Shown here one piece after another: positions 32,146 through 41,386 of a stretch of DNA of 64,000 bases. Source of the DNA: Yarrowia lipolytica (lineage: Eukaryota; Ascomycota; Dipodascomycetes; Dipodascales); the NCBI RefSeq assembly GCF_001761485.1, contig NC_090771.1, forward strand, positions 2,108,001 through 2,172,000. The letters run 5' to 3'. The first letter of the stretch is position 1. The number at the start of each line of letters is the position of its first letter. Below the pieces are notes generated by a model that saw only the letters and a program-made list of their open reading frames with translations, was not told the origin of the DNA and made no database searches. Made by a program: the position numbers and the translations under genes.

Positions 32146-34386
32146 CTACTCTCTAAGTTCGAAGGCTCGCTTCTCCGAGTACGCAGCCTTGCCCTTCTTC
32201 TTGGCCTTTCCAGTGTCAAAGCTCTTGGCGCTCTTCAGATCGCGTCCCAGGTTATCGAGGTCCTTGACCTTATAGAGACGCACCAGCCAGTTTTCTGTGG
32301 TGTAAGCCTCCTCGAGAGTGTTGAGCTCGATAGGAGTAGGGGGGATCCACTGGTTTCGAACTCGGTCAGGCTTTTGTGTGCCCTCCGCGAACCGGTAGTA
32401 CGACATTTTGTACATGAGCGAGTTCTTCATGGCCTCGGACGCCTTGTCGTCAACCTTGTACTCGCCAGCAGGAGTGAAGTAGTTTCGCTCCTTGATCTCG
32501 TCAGGCCAAATGCCCTCGGCGATTCGCACCATCCACAGGAACTTGTTGATGTCGTCTCCGGAGTAGCCAAGATGGCCGCCGAAGATGACAAGAACGTAAT
32601 CCACATCGTGCTGGCGCAGGATGGGGTACGCCACCTCCTCGGAGGAAGACATAGCCTTGCCAACAGTAGCAATGTGGGTATTGTTCCACGTGTTGTTATC
32701 CACAAGAGTGGTTCGGTCGGCCATTCCTCCAATCTGGTAGCCGTAATCCCACCAGGACATGATTCGAGCATCCTCGGGGGTGTTCATTCGAAGCCAGTAG
32801 TAAGCCTCTCGGTAGTCATCAATGAGATGCTGAGAGCCGTCCGGCATTCGAGAGGCAAGAACAACGGAGGGTGAAGAGTAAGCGTTAGAAGTGACCCAGG
32901 TGCAATGGTAGACAAACATACCAAGGTAAAAGAGGAAGGAGACAATCACGGCTCCCTTGGCAACAAGACCAAGGGTGAACTTGGCGGCCTTGTCGACAGT
33001 CTCGTCATCCTCGTCATCCTCAACAACTTCACCAGGCTTCTCGTGACCGAGAGGCTGATACTTAGGAACCAGAACAGTGTCGCCCTTAGTCTTGGTAGAG
33101 AAGTCACCGTAGACGTCAAGCAGGGTGGAGATGGCAATAGCAGCGGACACACAGATGACAGGAGTCAGAGTGAGCATGAGTCGCACCATGACACCGGCAA
33201 AGTATGAACCGAGAATGGAGTACACAATGACAAAAATGTGCTCGTCTCGCAGCTCCTGGAAGATGAGGTAGACACCAGCAGGGAAGAGCCAGATGAGCAT
33301 CTGGGTGTCAAAGAAGAAAGCAGGCCAGGCAGTAGGCTGGTGCTCGGAGACAGAGGCAATAATGGGAATGTGGATCTTGGCGTAGCCGGTATCCCAGAGG
33401 GAGTAGAATCGGCCGGTCCAGGGAGCAATGACACCAGAGACAGTGAGACCCACGAGGCCAGCGAAGGCAATAGCAATGAGACCCACCAGAGACAGACCGA
33501 CGGTGTACTTGAACTGCTTGGGGGTGACCTGGCTCTTGATGTAGTTGGCAAAAGCGGCCAGCTGAACCAGTCCAAAGACACCTAGAGCAGCCATGTGCTC
33601 AGAGGACCGGATGGGTAGGAAACCCACAAAAGGAATCTGCATGGAGGCGAGTGTACCCAGCGCATACCATGTGCTGTAGGCCACGTAGATTCGGTCATTG
33701 TATCGGCCCATGAGGATGAGCACAAACACATGAAGAGGGATCATATTAGTGATAAACACGTATCCTCCCCAGGCGGCGACCATGTAGAAATAAAAGGCAG
33801 CACAGACAGCACCCCAGAAAGCTGACCCCATCTTGAGGGCCTTGATCCAGGTGTAGAAGGTGATCATGAGCAGGAAAATGGCAATTGCCTCGTTATCGTA
33901 GGATCCAGCGACAGATCGAGAAATGTATCCGGGGGCAATACCGATGAAGGCAGCGGCCAACAGACCGGCACTCTGGTCCTTCATCTCACTGGTGAACAGG
34001 TAGGTGGCGTAGGCCGTGAGGCCCGAGAAGGCGGGTGCCATCATGACACAAATGTTTCGAATGTCAATGGGCAGGGCCACCATTCGCAGCAGCTTGTGGA
34101 TGACACCAGAGGTGACCATGAGACCGGGGTAGAGGGTACCTCCAGTGACTCGGCCAAGAGGGTACCATGTCTTGTCGTCGAACCAGTTGAGGAACTTGTA
34201 GTAACTGTTGTTGACCAGATACTTGGAGGCTCGGAAGTTGAACCAAGGGTCAAACTCGTGGATGATGGACTCAAACCGAATCACCGAAAACAGACGCGAC
34301 GAAACCGCAGCGCCAGCAATCGTCAGCAGAATACTCACCTTGAGCAGCAGGTTGATCGACTTGACTGTCGAGGCTGATAACTGCAT
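32146..34386 (-). CDS. STT3: Oligosaccharyltransferase catalytic subunit
   Basis: STT3 transfers the Glc3Man9GlcNAc2 glycan from dolichol to Asn-X-Ser/Thr in the ER lumen. The chosen ATG at 34386 gives 746 residues (MQLSASTVKS). The frame upstream of it has only a TTG start. Many membrane segments occupy the first 470 residues. The metal-binding first lumenal loop has FESIIHEFDPWFNFR, next to YPLGRVTGGTLYPG. The hallmark WWDYGYQI lies near residue 543 in the lumenal domain, followed by NNTWNNTHIATVG, itself carrying sequons. The lumenal DK-type region is around FLWMVRIAEGIWPDEIKE. Length and motif order match yeast Stt3. With ALG7 in this window it marks both ends of the N-glycan assembly route; there is no sign of physical clustering. 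Confidence 0.96.
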   Translation of the reverse strand: MQLSASTVKSINLLLKVSILLTIAGAAVSSRLFSVIRFESIIHEFDPWFNFRASKYLVNNSYYKFLNWFDDKTWYPLGRVTGGTLYPGLMVTSGVIHKLLRMVALPIDIRNICVMMAPAFSGLTAYATYLFTSEMKDQSAGLLAAAFIGIAPGYISRSVAGSYDNEAIAIFLLMITFYTWIKALKMGSAFWGAVCAAFYFYMVAAWGGYVFITNMIPLHVFVLILMGRYNDRIYVAYSTWYALGTLASMQIPFVGFLPIRSSEHMAALGVFGLVQLAAFANYIKSQVTPKQFKYTVGLSLVGLIAIAFAGLVGLTVSGVIAPWTGRFYSLWDTGYAKIHIPIIASVSEHQPTAWPAFFFDTQMLIWLFPAGVYLIFQELRDEHIFVIVYSILGSYFAGVMVRLMLTLTPVICVSAAIAISTLLDVYGDFSTKTKGDTVLVPKYQPLGHEKPGEVVEDDEDDETVDKAAKFTLGLVAKGAVIVSFLFYLGMFVYHCTWVTSNAYSSPSVVLASRMPDGSQHLIDDYREAYYWLRMNTPEDARIMSWWDYGYQIGGMADRTTLVDNNTWNNTHIATVGKAMSSSEEVAYPILRQHDVDYVLVIFGGHLGYSGDDINKFLWMVRIAEGIWPDEIKERNYFTPAGEYKVDDKASEAMKNSLMYKMSYYRFAEGTQKPDRVRNQWIPPTPIELNTLEEAYTTENWLVRLYKVKDLDNLGRDLKSAKSFDTGKAKKKGKAAYSEKRAFELRE

Positions 34387-35221
34387 CGTGGTGGTGTTGT
34401 GTGTTGTGGACAATAATGCTGATGTGATTTACTTCATCAACGTCATGCTTCAAGGTACGTGTCCTGATTAGGGTTCAGATTATGTAACATGGATGGTGGG
34501 AGGCTCAATGGGGACATGCCGGGGTTGAATTACGTCTTGAAAACAGCAGATCTGTATAATATTGTATACAAAGCAGCAGGGATTCAAACCTGTATCCATT
34601 GCTCTCCATTGAAGCCTTCATGAACCACTAGTTTGGCTCCTGTATTTTTCCATCGCTGCGCGCGAAGTTAGTTCGAGACAACTTGTACAGTATGGACATA
34701 CAGGTACACTTTTCGCATCAACGAATCTAAACGAAGGCGATCCTTGGTGCTTTTAGAATGAATGATGGAAAGATGAATAAATGAACAATTGATGAAAAGG
34801 ATCCGCCACCAAACAAACAATAATTCATTGGGTGAGATGGATGGATATTGCCACCGTTATGTTGACATCACCTTTTTCATTTTTCTCTGTACATTTGCGG
34901 GGTGAAGTGAGGGAAGTGAGGGAAGTAAGGGAGGTGAGGGGGGTGATGTTTGTGCAATTGGGGTGTAAAGTATAGCTACTATATATGTAGAAGCAAACAC
35001 CCTTCTCATACAGAATAATCATCCATCATGTTTAACAGCGTATTACACGTTCTTATGGTCTTCCAAGTTTCGGATTCAGTAACCTTATTAAAACAGCAAG
35101 TAATACTTGTACAGTCAACTGATTCCCACATTAGGCTCCAGGATGTCATCTCCAATATGCAGTTTGAAATAACACACATCTAATTACACACACACACACA
35201 GCACAACAATACAAACCAACC
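34387..35221. other. Divergent promoter region of STT3 and an acidic orphan
   Basis: No gene is seen. It holds a G-rich tandem repeat (34902-34943) and a CA microsatellite (about 35185-35201), 20 bases before the plus-strand gene. A stretch at 34583-34640 faintly resembles part of a tRNA (see rejected items). Confidence 0.6.
34902..34943 (+). repeat. G-rich ten-base tandem repeat, quadruplex candidate
   Basis: About four imperfect copies of GAAGTGAGGG. From 34911 four runs of three or more G are separated by six-base loops (AAGTGA, AAGTAA, AGGTGA), which meets the usual pattern for an intramolecular G-quadruplex on the plus strand. Confidence 0.7.
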
Positions 35222-36193
35222 ATGGACACAGACAGCGCAATGGCTTCGAACGAGGGTATTCCATCTCTGGAAGAACTCAAGGCGTTTGAGACCGACACGC
35301 AACTTTTCCGAGCCCTGGACTTCGCCGAAATGGATGTGCATCAGCAGCTTATCCAGTTAAAGACTGCAATTGAGAAAGTAGGCGGACATGAAGAGACAGA
35401 CAGGGTCCATGAGACTGGAGAGGAAGAGGTAGAGGTGGAAGAGCCTGGAGAGTGTTCTAGCGACCCTATTACTGTCGAGGAAGACAATGAGGCTTCAGAT
35501 GCCATGGATAAAGACACCCCCAGTGAGATGGACACAGGAAAGGAGCCTGCAACTGAGACCGACGAGGCCGAACAGCGACCGATAGAGACCGACAACTCTG
35601 ACATGATTATCGCAGATGAAGAGGAGACTAGCGCTGCACAGGAGGACCCAGAAAAATCTGCCTCGGCAACACTGTTCCCTGACATCATCAAGAACGCCAA
35701 CTTCTTCATAATCATGGCTCTCCTGCAGCTATCCAAAGGACGCATCATTGATGCTGAGCAGACCATTCTCAGAAGCAGCTCTTTCCCATTTCTGTCGCAG
35801 TTTACAGCTCCTGCAGCCAGGGTGGTTAATGCTCTGATGAAAGACAACTTCGAGACTGCCTACGCTGATCTCAAGTTGATCACTGAGAAGAATAAGGACT
35901 TAACTGTAGCATGGGCTACCGAGCAGGCGTTTATGGGTGTGCAACAATTGGCCCACCAGATGCTTATTGGCTGCTACAAGGTGGTACGAGTGGATGCCGT
36001 AAAAATTCTGCTGCACATGGAGGAACTGACCCAGCTCCAGGATGAATGGGAGGAGTTTGAGCAGGATGGCGTGTCGTATCTGAAGCGACGAGATGACCGG
36101 GAGCATGGCTCCGGTTACCAGCTTCAGCTCCAGGAGCTGGTCGCGATCACGCAACAGTTGCAACATAAAGGCCTCTACGACGAGGTGAAGTAA
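35222..36193 (+). CDS. Hypothetical acidic protein with helical C-terminal domain
   Basis: This is a 323-residue protein. Residues 1-52 form a short helical start (LEELKAFETDTQLFRALDF). Residues 53-150 are strongly acidic and probably disordered (EEEVEVEEPGE, AEQRPIETDNSD). Residues 155-323 look all-helical: FPDIIKNANFFIIMALLQLSKGR, then alternating helices to LQELVAITQQLQHKGLYDEVK. The second half has the feel of a TPR-, PCI- or CSN8-like helical repeat, but no signature decides this. There is no signal peptide, membrane segment or zinc site. The start is the first ATG, 20 bases after a CA repeat. I do not recognise the gene; a subunit of a nuclear complex is only a guess. It is convergent with the next gene. 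Confidence 0.7.
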   Translation: MDTDSAMASNEGIPSLEELKAFETDTQLFRALDFAEMDVHQQLIQLKTAIEKVGGHEETDRVHETGEEEVEVEEPGECSSDPITVEEDNEASDAMDKDTPSEMDTGKEPATETDEAEQRPIETDNSDMIIADEEETSAAQEDPEKSASATLFPDIIKNANFFIIMALLQLSKGRIIDAEQTILRSSSFPFLSQFTAPAARVVNALMKDNFETAYADLKLITEKNKDLTVAWATEQAFMGVQQLAHQMLIGCYKVVRVDAVKILLHMEELTQLQDEWEEFEQDGVSYLKRRDDREHGSGYQLQLQELVAITQQLQHKGLYDEVK

Positions 36194-36374
36194 TAATTTA
36201 TTGGGAAGAAGAGTATATACTGGTATATACGTAATTACTGCATTGTAATCGTAGCCAGTGTATTAGCGAGATGATAAGAGAAATGCATTACAGTAAATAC
36301 ATAAGAGGATGATTGGGTGCAGTTTAAGTATACTCGCGTGGTGACGTGATTTTGTGTGAATGGCGATTATACCG

Positions 36375-36396
36375 TGTACTTGTAGCTACAAGTACA
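36375..36396. repeat. 22-bp perfect palindrome between convergent genes
   Basis: TGTACTTGTAG and its exact reverse complement CTACAAGTACA abut with no spacer. It lies 26 bases past the stop of the small membrane-protein gene, between the 3' ends of two convergent genes, so it is not an obvious promoter element. Confidence 0.85.
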
Positions 36397-36421
36397 TACT
36401 GTACATGCGCAATGTAAGTAA

Positions 36422-36856
36422 TTAGGCAAGACTGAACTCATTACCTAATATAAAGGCTGGGAACAAACAAATGAGCCAGAGAACCAGTTGAGCAAACACC
36501 AGTAGAACAGCGAGAAGTGGTGTGGGACGCTGTCGGTAGTAACCGTAACACAACTGTGACGTGCTTGCTCCAAACCACGTGAATAGGATTGATAGCAGAA
36601 ACACAAGAGGCCAATAGGGCGTTCTTTCGCGATCAGGTACACTGTCGTGGAAGTTCTCCACTGACAAAGATACCAGTAATGATGTTGTTATGGATATGGT
36701 GAGTGCTCTTAACAGGTTAGCTTTCCAGCTAAGAAGTACGTCCATGACCATGAAGCGTTGTGTCTCAACGTCTGCGTACGTCATTGGTTGAAGTTCTTCA
36801 GGGGTATCATATGTATAGCCTTCATAGGTCTCTCCATCTCTCGTGTTTCTGTTCAT
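36422..36856 (-). CDS. Small hypothetical membrane protein
   Basis: This 144-residue protein has a hydrophilic N-terminus of about 45 residues rich in Thr, Glu and Tyr (YEGYTYDTPEEL) and three predicted membrane segments: LLRALTISITTSLLVSLSV, PLVFLLSILFTWFGAS and LLAVLLVFAQLVLWLICLF. There is no cleavable signal. The tract YGYYRQRPTP lies between segments 2 and 3. It ends GNEFSLA. I do not recognise a family. ATG and stop are clean, and the hydrophobic pattern makes a real gene likely. It is convergent with the acidic orphan, and its start is 320 bases from the GPHR-family gene stop. Confidence 0.6.
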   Translation of the reverse strand: MNRNTRDGETYEGYTYDTPEELQPMTYADVETQRFMVMDVLLSWKANLLRALTISITTSLLVSLSVENFHDSVPDRERTPYWPLVFLLSILFTWFGASTSQLCYGYYRQRPTPLLAVLLVFAQLVLWLICLFPAFILGNEFSLA

Positions 36857-37177
36857 ACTGTAGTGTGTAGAGGGTAAGTGAGTTGGTTCAGAATAGAGTT
36901 GATTGAATCAACGCATCGTACAATTGTATCATATACTGTACAAGTATGTGCTATACGATACAGTAATAGTAAGATGTGCAAGTACTTGTATTGATGTACA
37001 AATAGTGACCAAATCCAAAATAACGATCCGAGATTCGACATTGAGATGTATCATCGTGTATAGCAGAAACGATGAAGACGGAGCTACAACTGAAAATTAC
37101 ACCCATGTAAATATATAATCTATTATAAATAATGTACAGTATGCAATAAATACCCCAACATGACTGAGGTGAGCGGA
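36857..37177. other. Short intergenic stretch
   Basis: It holds several GTAC/ACTTGTA words (36935-36990) including CAAGTACTTG. No gene is seen. Confidence 0.55.
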
Positions 37178-38659
37178 TCAAACAAATTTACTCTCCATGA
37201 TGACATCGCCATCGTCCAGGTCCCTCTCCGCGCTCACAAAAATGAGAGCTGCAGCTGTGAGAATGCAAACCAGCAGGAAGAGCGAATCGAACCAGGTTTC
37301 TACGAACCCAACGTCTAGAGGAGCTCCAAGAGCTGTTGAAATGGCTGATGACATCTCGTTAGGAAGATTGGACCGAATCATAACTGTAGTGGCAATCACA
37401 TAAGTCCCCAGAACCTGAACCAAGAATAGAACGAAGACATGAGGGTTTGTGAGATGAGGAGGGAGCCAAGGGAAGGCCTTCTTAAAGGTATTGATAGTTC
37501 TGTAAGCTGCAGAGAAAGAACCCAACAGCAGACAGGCGGTCAGGAAGAAGGAGACCTGTCGAGTGATGGACTCAATATCCGTCTTGGAGTACACGTAGGA
37601 TAACATATGAGCCAGAGTGATTGCCAGAGCATCAGTTTCAGTCACGTGGACTGGTTGAGGAGTGGAGAAGTTGAGGAAAGATGACAGGTTGGCTCGCCGG
37701 AAGTAGGGGTTGTTAATAACCACCACGTTGAACAATCTGTACACACAGTACAAAGAGAAGACGAGGTTAGCCATGTTCCACATCTTTCCATAGGTAGTTT
37801 CTGCGAGGCTGTTGAGTCGAGCTGTTTCTTGCAGCTCTGCGAGTTCCTTCTCCAGGTCCTGCTTCACCTTACCCAGCATTTCGATCTCGGTTTCTTGCTC
37901 ATTCTTACCGCTTCTCATGGAGTCCATGAACCGAGAGACGATGGAGGTAGAACTCTGGGAGGTAGTGATGGCGACCTGAGGGGTTTTCTCGGCCAGCAAC
38001 ACAGATACATGGTCGATAGCGGCTTCGGTTCGGCTGATGACTGCGGGACTAACGTACTTACTCTTAGCCAGGAAGACGTTGTAGGGAGAAGAGACGGCTC
38101 CAAAACCAGACAGAACAGCAATAGCAGACACTCCGATGAAGGCAACCCGGCCAGAGACCTCCTGTAGTAAGGATCGGGAGAAATTCGACCAGTCCGAGTT
38201 AAAGAGGTTCAGGACACGCTCATCTCCATGAAGGGGAAGCTGGGCTCCGAGCTTGTAGAACAGAAAGAGCCAGGAAAAAAGACAAGAGGCTGTGGCGAGA
38301 CCGACGCTGAGTTGCGACGTCAACAGAGTGGAAAACAACATGTGCAGTTGCAGGGCAGGTACCACCACAACAATGAATGCCAGAGTGACTGGCATGATCA
38401 TTTTCCACCAGCTAAGAGTTGTAGCTGGGTCAAACCATCCACAAACCTCGGCCAACACAAGTTCCATGATGAGAATCGAAAGAACCACACCCATTGTGGC
38501 AGTGATGCGGCTGCGCTTCTTGCTGTAAGACGACTCACTTTGAGAGCTCGCGTCGCTCAACAGCAGAGGATAACCATACTTGTAGACCCAGATGGCGGAT
38601 ATCGAGGCCGTCAGTAGCAGTGGTATCGACGATAGCAGTAAGGAAATTGCGGCAAACAT
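37178..38659 (-). CDS. GPHR/GTG-family membrane protein
   Basis: The Golgi pH regulator / GPCR-type G protein family consists of multi-pass channel-like proteins of Golgi or ER. This protein has 493 residues from the ATG at 38659 (MFAAISLLLSSIPLLLTAS). The frame continues upstream to a GTG only, and the family starts at a membrane segment, so the short form is preferred. Visible are about eight or nine membrane segments and the family motif VAFIGVSAIAVLSGFGAVSSPYN near residue 175. A coiled central loop (MLGKVKQDLEKELAELQE) is followed by FSLYCVYRLFNVVV and the C-terminal pair DALAITLAHMLSYVY and RQVSFFLTACLLLGSF. S. cerevisiae lacks this family while many filamentous fungi keep it. Anion-channel activity is known for mammalian GPHR and only inferred here. 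Confidence 0.8.
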   Translation of the reverse strand: MFAAISLLLSSIPLLLTASISAIWVYKYGYPLLLSDASSQSESSYSKKRSRITATMGVVLSILIMELVLAEVCGWFDPATTLSWWKMIMPVTLAFIVVVVPALQLHMLFSTLLTSQLSVGLATASCLFSWLFLFYKLGAQLPLHGDERVLNLFNSDWSNFSRSLLQEVSGRVAFIGVSAIAVLSGFGAVSSPYNVFLAKSKYVSPAVISRTEAAIDHVSVLLAEKTPQVAITTSQSSTSIVSRFMDSMRSGKNEQETEIEMLGKVKQDLEKELAELQETARLNSLAETTYGKMWNMANLVFSLYCVYRLFNVVVINNPYFRRANLSSFLNFSTPQPVHVTETDALAITLAHMLSYVYSKTDIESITRQVSFFLTACLLLGSFSAAYRTINTFKKAFPWLPPHLTNPHVFVLFLVQVLGTYVIATTVMIRSNLPNEMSSAISTALGAPLDVGFVETWFDSLFLLVCILTAAALIFVSAERDLDDGDVIMESKFV

Positions 38660-40686
38660 GTTTCTAGCGTTGGCGGAGAGGCTAGATGTGATGCGCAGGT
38701 ACACAGGACTAAAAGGGTAGGATTTGCGCGTTGCAGATGATACACATTTCTTTCGATCAGGGTTAGGGTACGGATGGAGGTTGGGTTGGGGGCGAACAAA
38801 CACACGTTCTCAACGTGACATTATGGAAGAGATGATGGTATATGGGGTTTGGGGATTTACGGAGAATGAGAACAACAGAGGTTCCGGTGTGCTGTTATTG
38901 GCATGTAGCCAGTTCTACCTGTACTCTAAGCCTTGGTTGGTTATCGACTGATCATCTACAGAAATTACGTGCCCAGTTAATTGCACCCAACATCGTCCAT
39001 GCATGATGTTTATTTTTAGATATCGTCCTGATGAGTTGCCTTGTTGGGACCCAGCACTACAAAGTAGTAAAAAAGTCATGAATTAAAAAAAAAAAAAGTG
39101 AGTATGAGTACAAGTGGAGTAGAAGTACGAGTACTTACACTGTAGCTACAGTATTAACAAAAGTTAATTTGAAGGTCTCGATGGGCTTGGGTGGGGCCAG
39201 TCAAAGAGGGGGCTTGAGCGACTATCTTGCAGTTTGTATTACTTTGTTCGCATTGTTCATAAAGAGTCACAAGTATTTACTGTTAATCTGAGCTAACGAG
39301 GAAGTACACTACTTGCTCATTATATGCATCTTACTGTAAACAACGCACCAATTACATATAGTAACCGTACGAGTGTGATACTCGTAGCTAAGTAATCCTG
39401 CACTGTAGTTACAAAGAGTAGTACATACGGGATAAGCCATTTACTGTACAAGTAGTGGAAGATTTGAGAATGTCCGAGGAAGGTGTTGCTGCTGAGCAAC
39501 AGTCATGACGACGTCTTGAAAGAAAAAGGCACATGGTATTGACCACTCAGACACATGACTTCTTCCGGTGAGTCAGATCACACTATCCCATGAGAAACCG
39601 AGGCTTTTATCGACAACTCACCATATCGCCCATCTATGCCCTCACAACGTGGACTCAGTATGGGACTCTCCGTACTGTGGATAGTTTCATGCATTATGTG
39701 ATTATAAACAAGAGACACATTCCACTGCTCTTACCCTCTCCATAGTCATGACGGCATCATATGACGTATACCAGGGCTGCGAGTTTAAGTCGCCACCCCA
39801 GTAAAAGGAGGGCATTTTGGGGCTGCTTAGACTTAGATCGATGGACAAAGGACAAGCCATGACAGTAGCAATACTAAGACGAGCTATATATTTCATGACA
39901 CCAAATCAGAGGCAATTCACCAATTGCAGTTTCGCACCCGTTTCGTGTATTGTGGCTTACCCAGACCGCCTGGATCCGGAGCTAGCAGGAATATCAAACT
40001 CATCCCATTTGGACCTTCCCACATAATCTTGCCTATACGATAAGGGTGATGTGCATGTCGATTACCTGTATCAGTCTCTGCATCGGAAGGGGTTGCCACA
40101 CGTGAAATTGGTTCTCACAGAGAGCACTGTACGTGAGTGCAATACAATATATTGCTGCCGTATGTACCAGTAGCGTGTCACTGTGGATCATAGTAGTTAC
40201 GGCTAGATAACGGCACTAAAGAGTGTAGCACTTCGATACAATGGAATCCGATAACCTCTCTAAAGACAAGATACCCTTGGCCCAGCAGCTCTCAAACCAT
40301 GTGCTGCTCTGATCGTTTTTGGTTTCGGTTTGGTTACTTTGGCTTGAAATTTGCCGATAGCCGGCTCATGACTCTACGAACACTTGTATCGAACTTACAC
40401 CCGCCCAGCAGCTAGTCTCACTGCTACAGCTACAGGACTGTAGTTACATCCCCACTGCCCCAAACAACGCAACCCAACTCTATCAGATATCATCAAACCG
40501 GACAGTTTGGGACAGCCACCTGGTTTATGGAGGAGAGTCTGGCAGCGGCTAGATGGCGTCAAATGATGCACGTGGACCACACCGAAAATACTACTCTCGT
40601 CGACCAAAGACATGAACTGCTGGTTTCTCCACCTTGCAAATCATGACCCTTTCGTGGAGCCCTCCGGTTGGCGTCATTAAACTTCT

Positions 40687-40700
40687 GATAAGGTGATAAG
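40687..40700 (+). promoter_or_regulatory. Paired GATAAG sites upstream of the protease
   Basis: GATAAG occurs twice within 14 bases, about 690 bases before the ATG. GATA factors activate proteases under nitrogen limitation in fungi; use here is inferred. Confidence 0.35.
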
Positions 40701-41117
40701 CCACCGAAATTAAGAGATAGCGAATTTGACTCTACAAAGTTCGGTAGAGGGGTTATCAGTGCCACGTTAGGAGAAGCGGTTAGGGTAGCGCCTACAACAC
40801 CACGTTACTCTACCCCAATTAGGATGGCAGGGGTGGACCTTAATAGGCAGGTCAGCAACAAAAGTGTAAGTGCCTTGTGCTTCCGGACAACAGAAGAAGG
40901 AGGAACGGAAGATGATAAAGGGCCCAGGACGACGTTATTCGGTCAAATAAATGCCATAGACAAATTCTACGCACCTCCTCGGTCATAGACATATCTCTTT
41001 TGGTCTGGTCTCATGTGGGCGTGTTTGTGCGGGGACCTAAACGCATCTCCGCAAAAGAGCTCACATGAGCATTATTGGATGACGTAGCTTACCCGGCAGT
41101 GGATACGCAATCACCAC

Positions 41118-41123
41118 CTTATC
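41118..41123 (-). promoter_or_regulatory. GATA site near the protease TATA box
   Basis: CTTATC (GATAAG on the minus strand) lies 25 bases before the TATA element and 264 bases before the ATG. Confidence 0.35.
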
Positions 41124-41147
41124 TGCGACCACAAACCCAGTTGCCCA

Positions 41148-41154
41148 TATATAA
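41148..41154 (+). promoter_or_regulatory. TATA element of the protease gene
   Basis: TATATAA lies 233 bases upstream of the ATG, implying a leader of roughly 150-200 bases. Confidence 0.5.
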
Positions 41155-41386
41155 CCAGACTTTGCCACCTATATTGTTCTCCACCATCAAGCAGTAACCC
41201 CATCCTCAGAAGTAATTCGTTGAGGGCTGTTTGCAGAGGATATCATCTTTGGTAGACTCATCTAGACCACTTACACTACTTCCGCCACTTTTACCACTTT
41301 CGCCACTTTACACAGCCCGCTGCCGCTTCTGCGTCACTTGACTTTAGCAACATCACTACACCCCCAATCTCATCACAACATCCATC

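Larger units (their letters stand above)
38660..41386. other. 2.7-kb gene-free region upstream of the protease
   Basis: The longest frames are about 75 codons and unconvincing. The left half has GTAC-type words and the palindrome ACTGTAGCTACAGT (39139-39152). The right half carries GATA sites and a TATA element of the protease gene. The protease upstream region is unusually long for a yeast promoter; a non-coding RNA or an unrecognised spliced gene cannot be excluded. Confidence 0.5.

Noticed and set aside
34583-34640. A minus-strand stretch with AGTGG and GGTTTGAATCCC resembling tRNA A and B boxes.
   Set aside because: No seven-base acceptor stem can be formed, and the D arm does not fold. 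At best it is a tRNA remnant.
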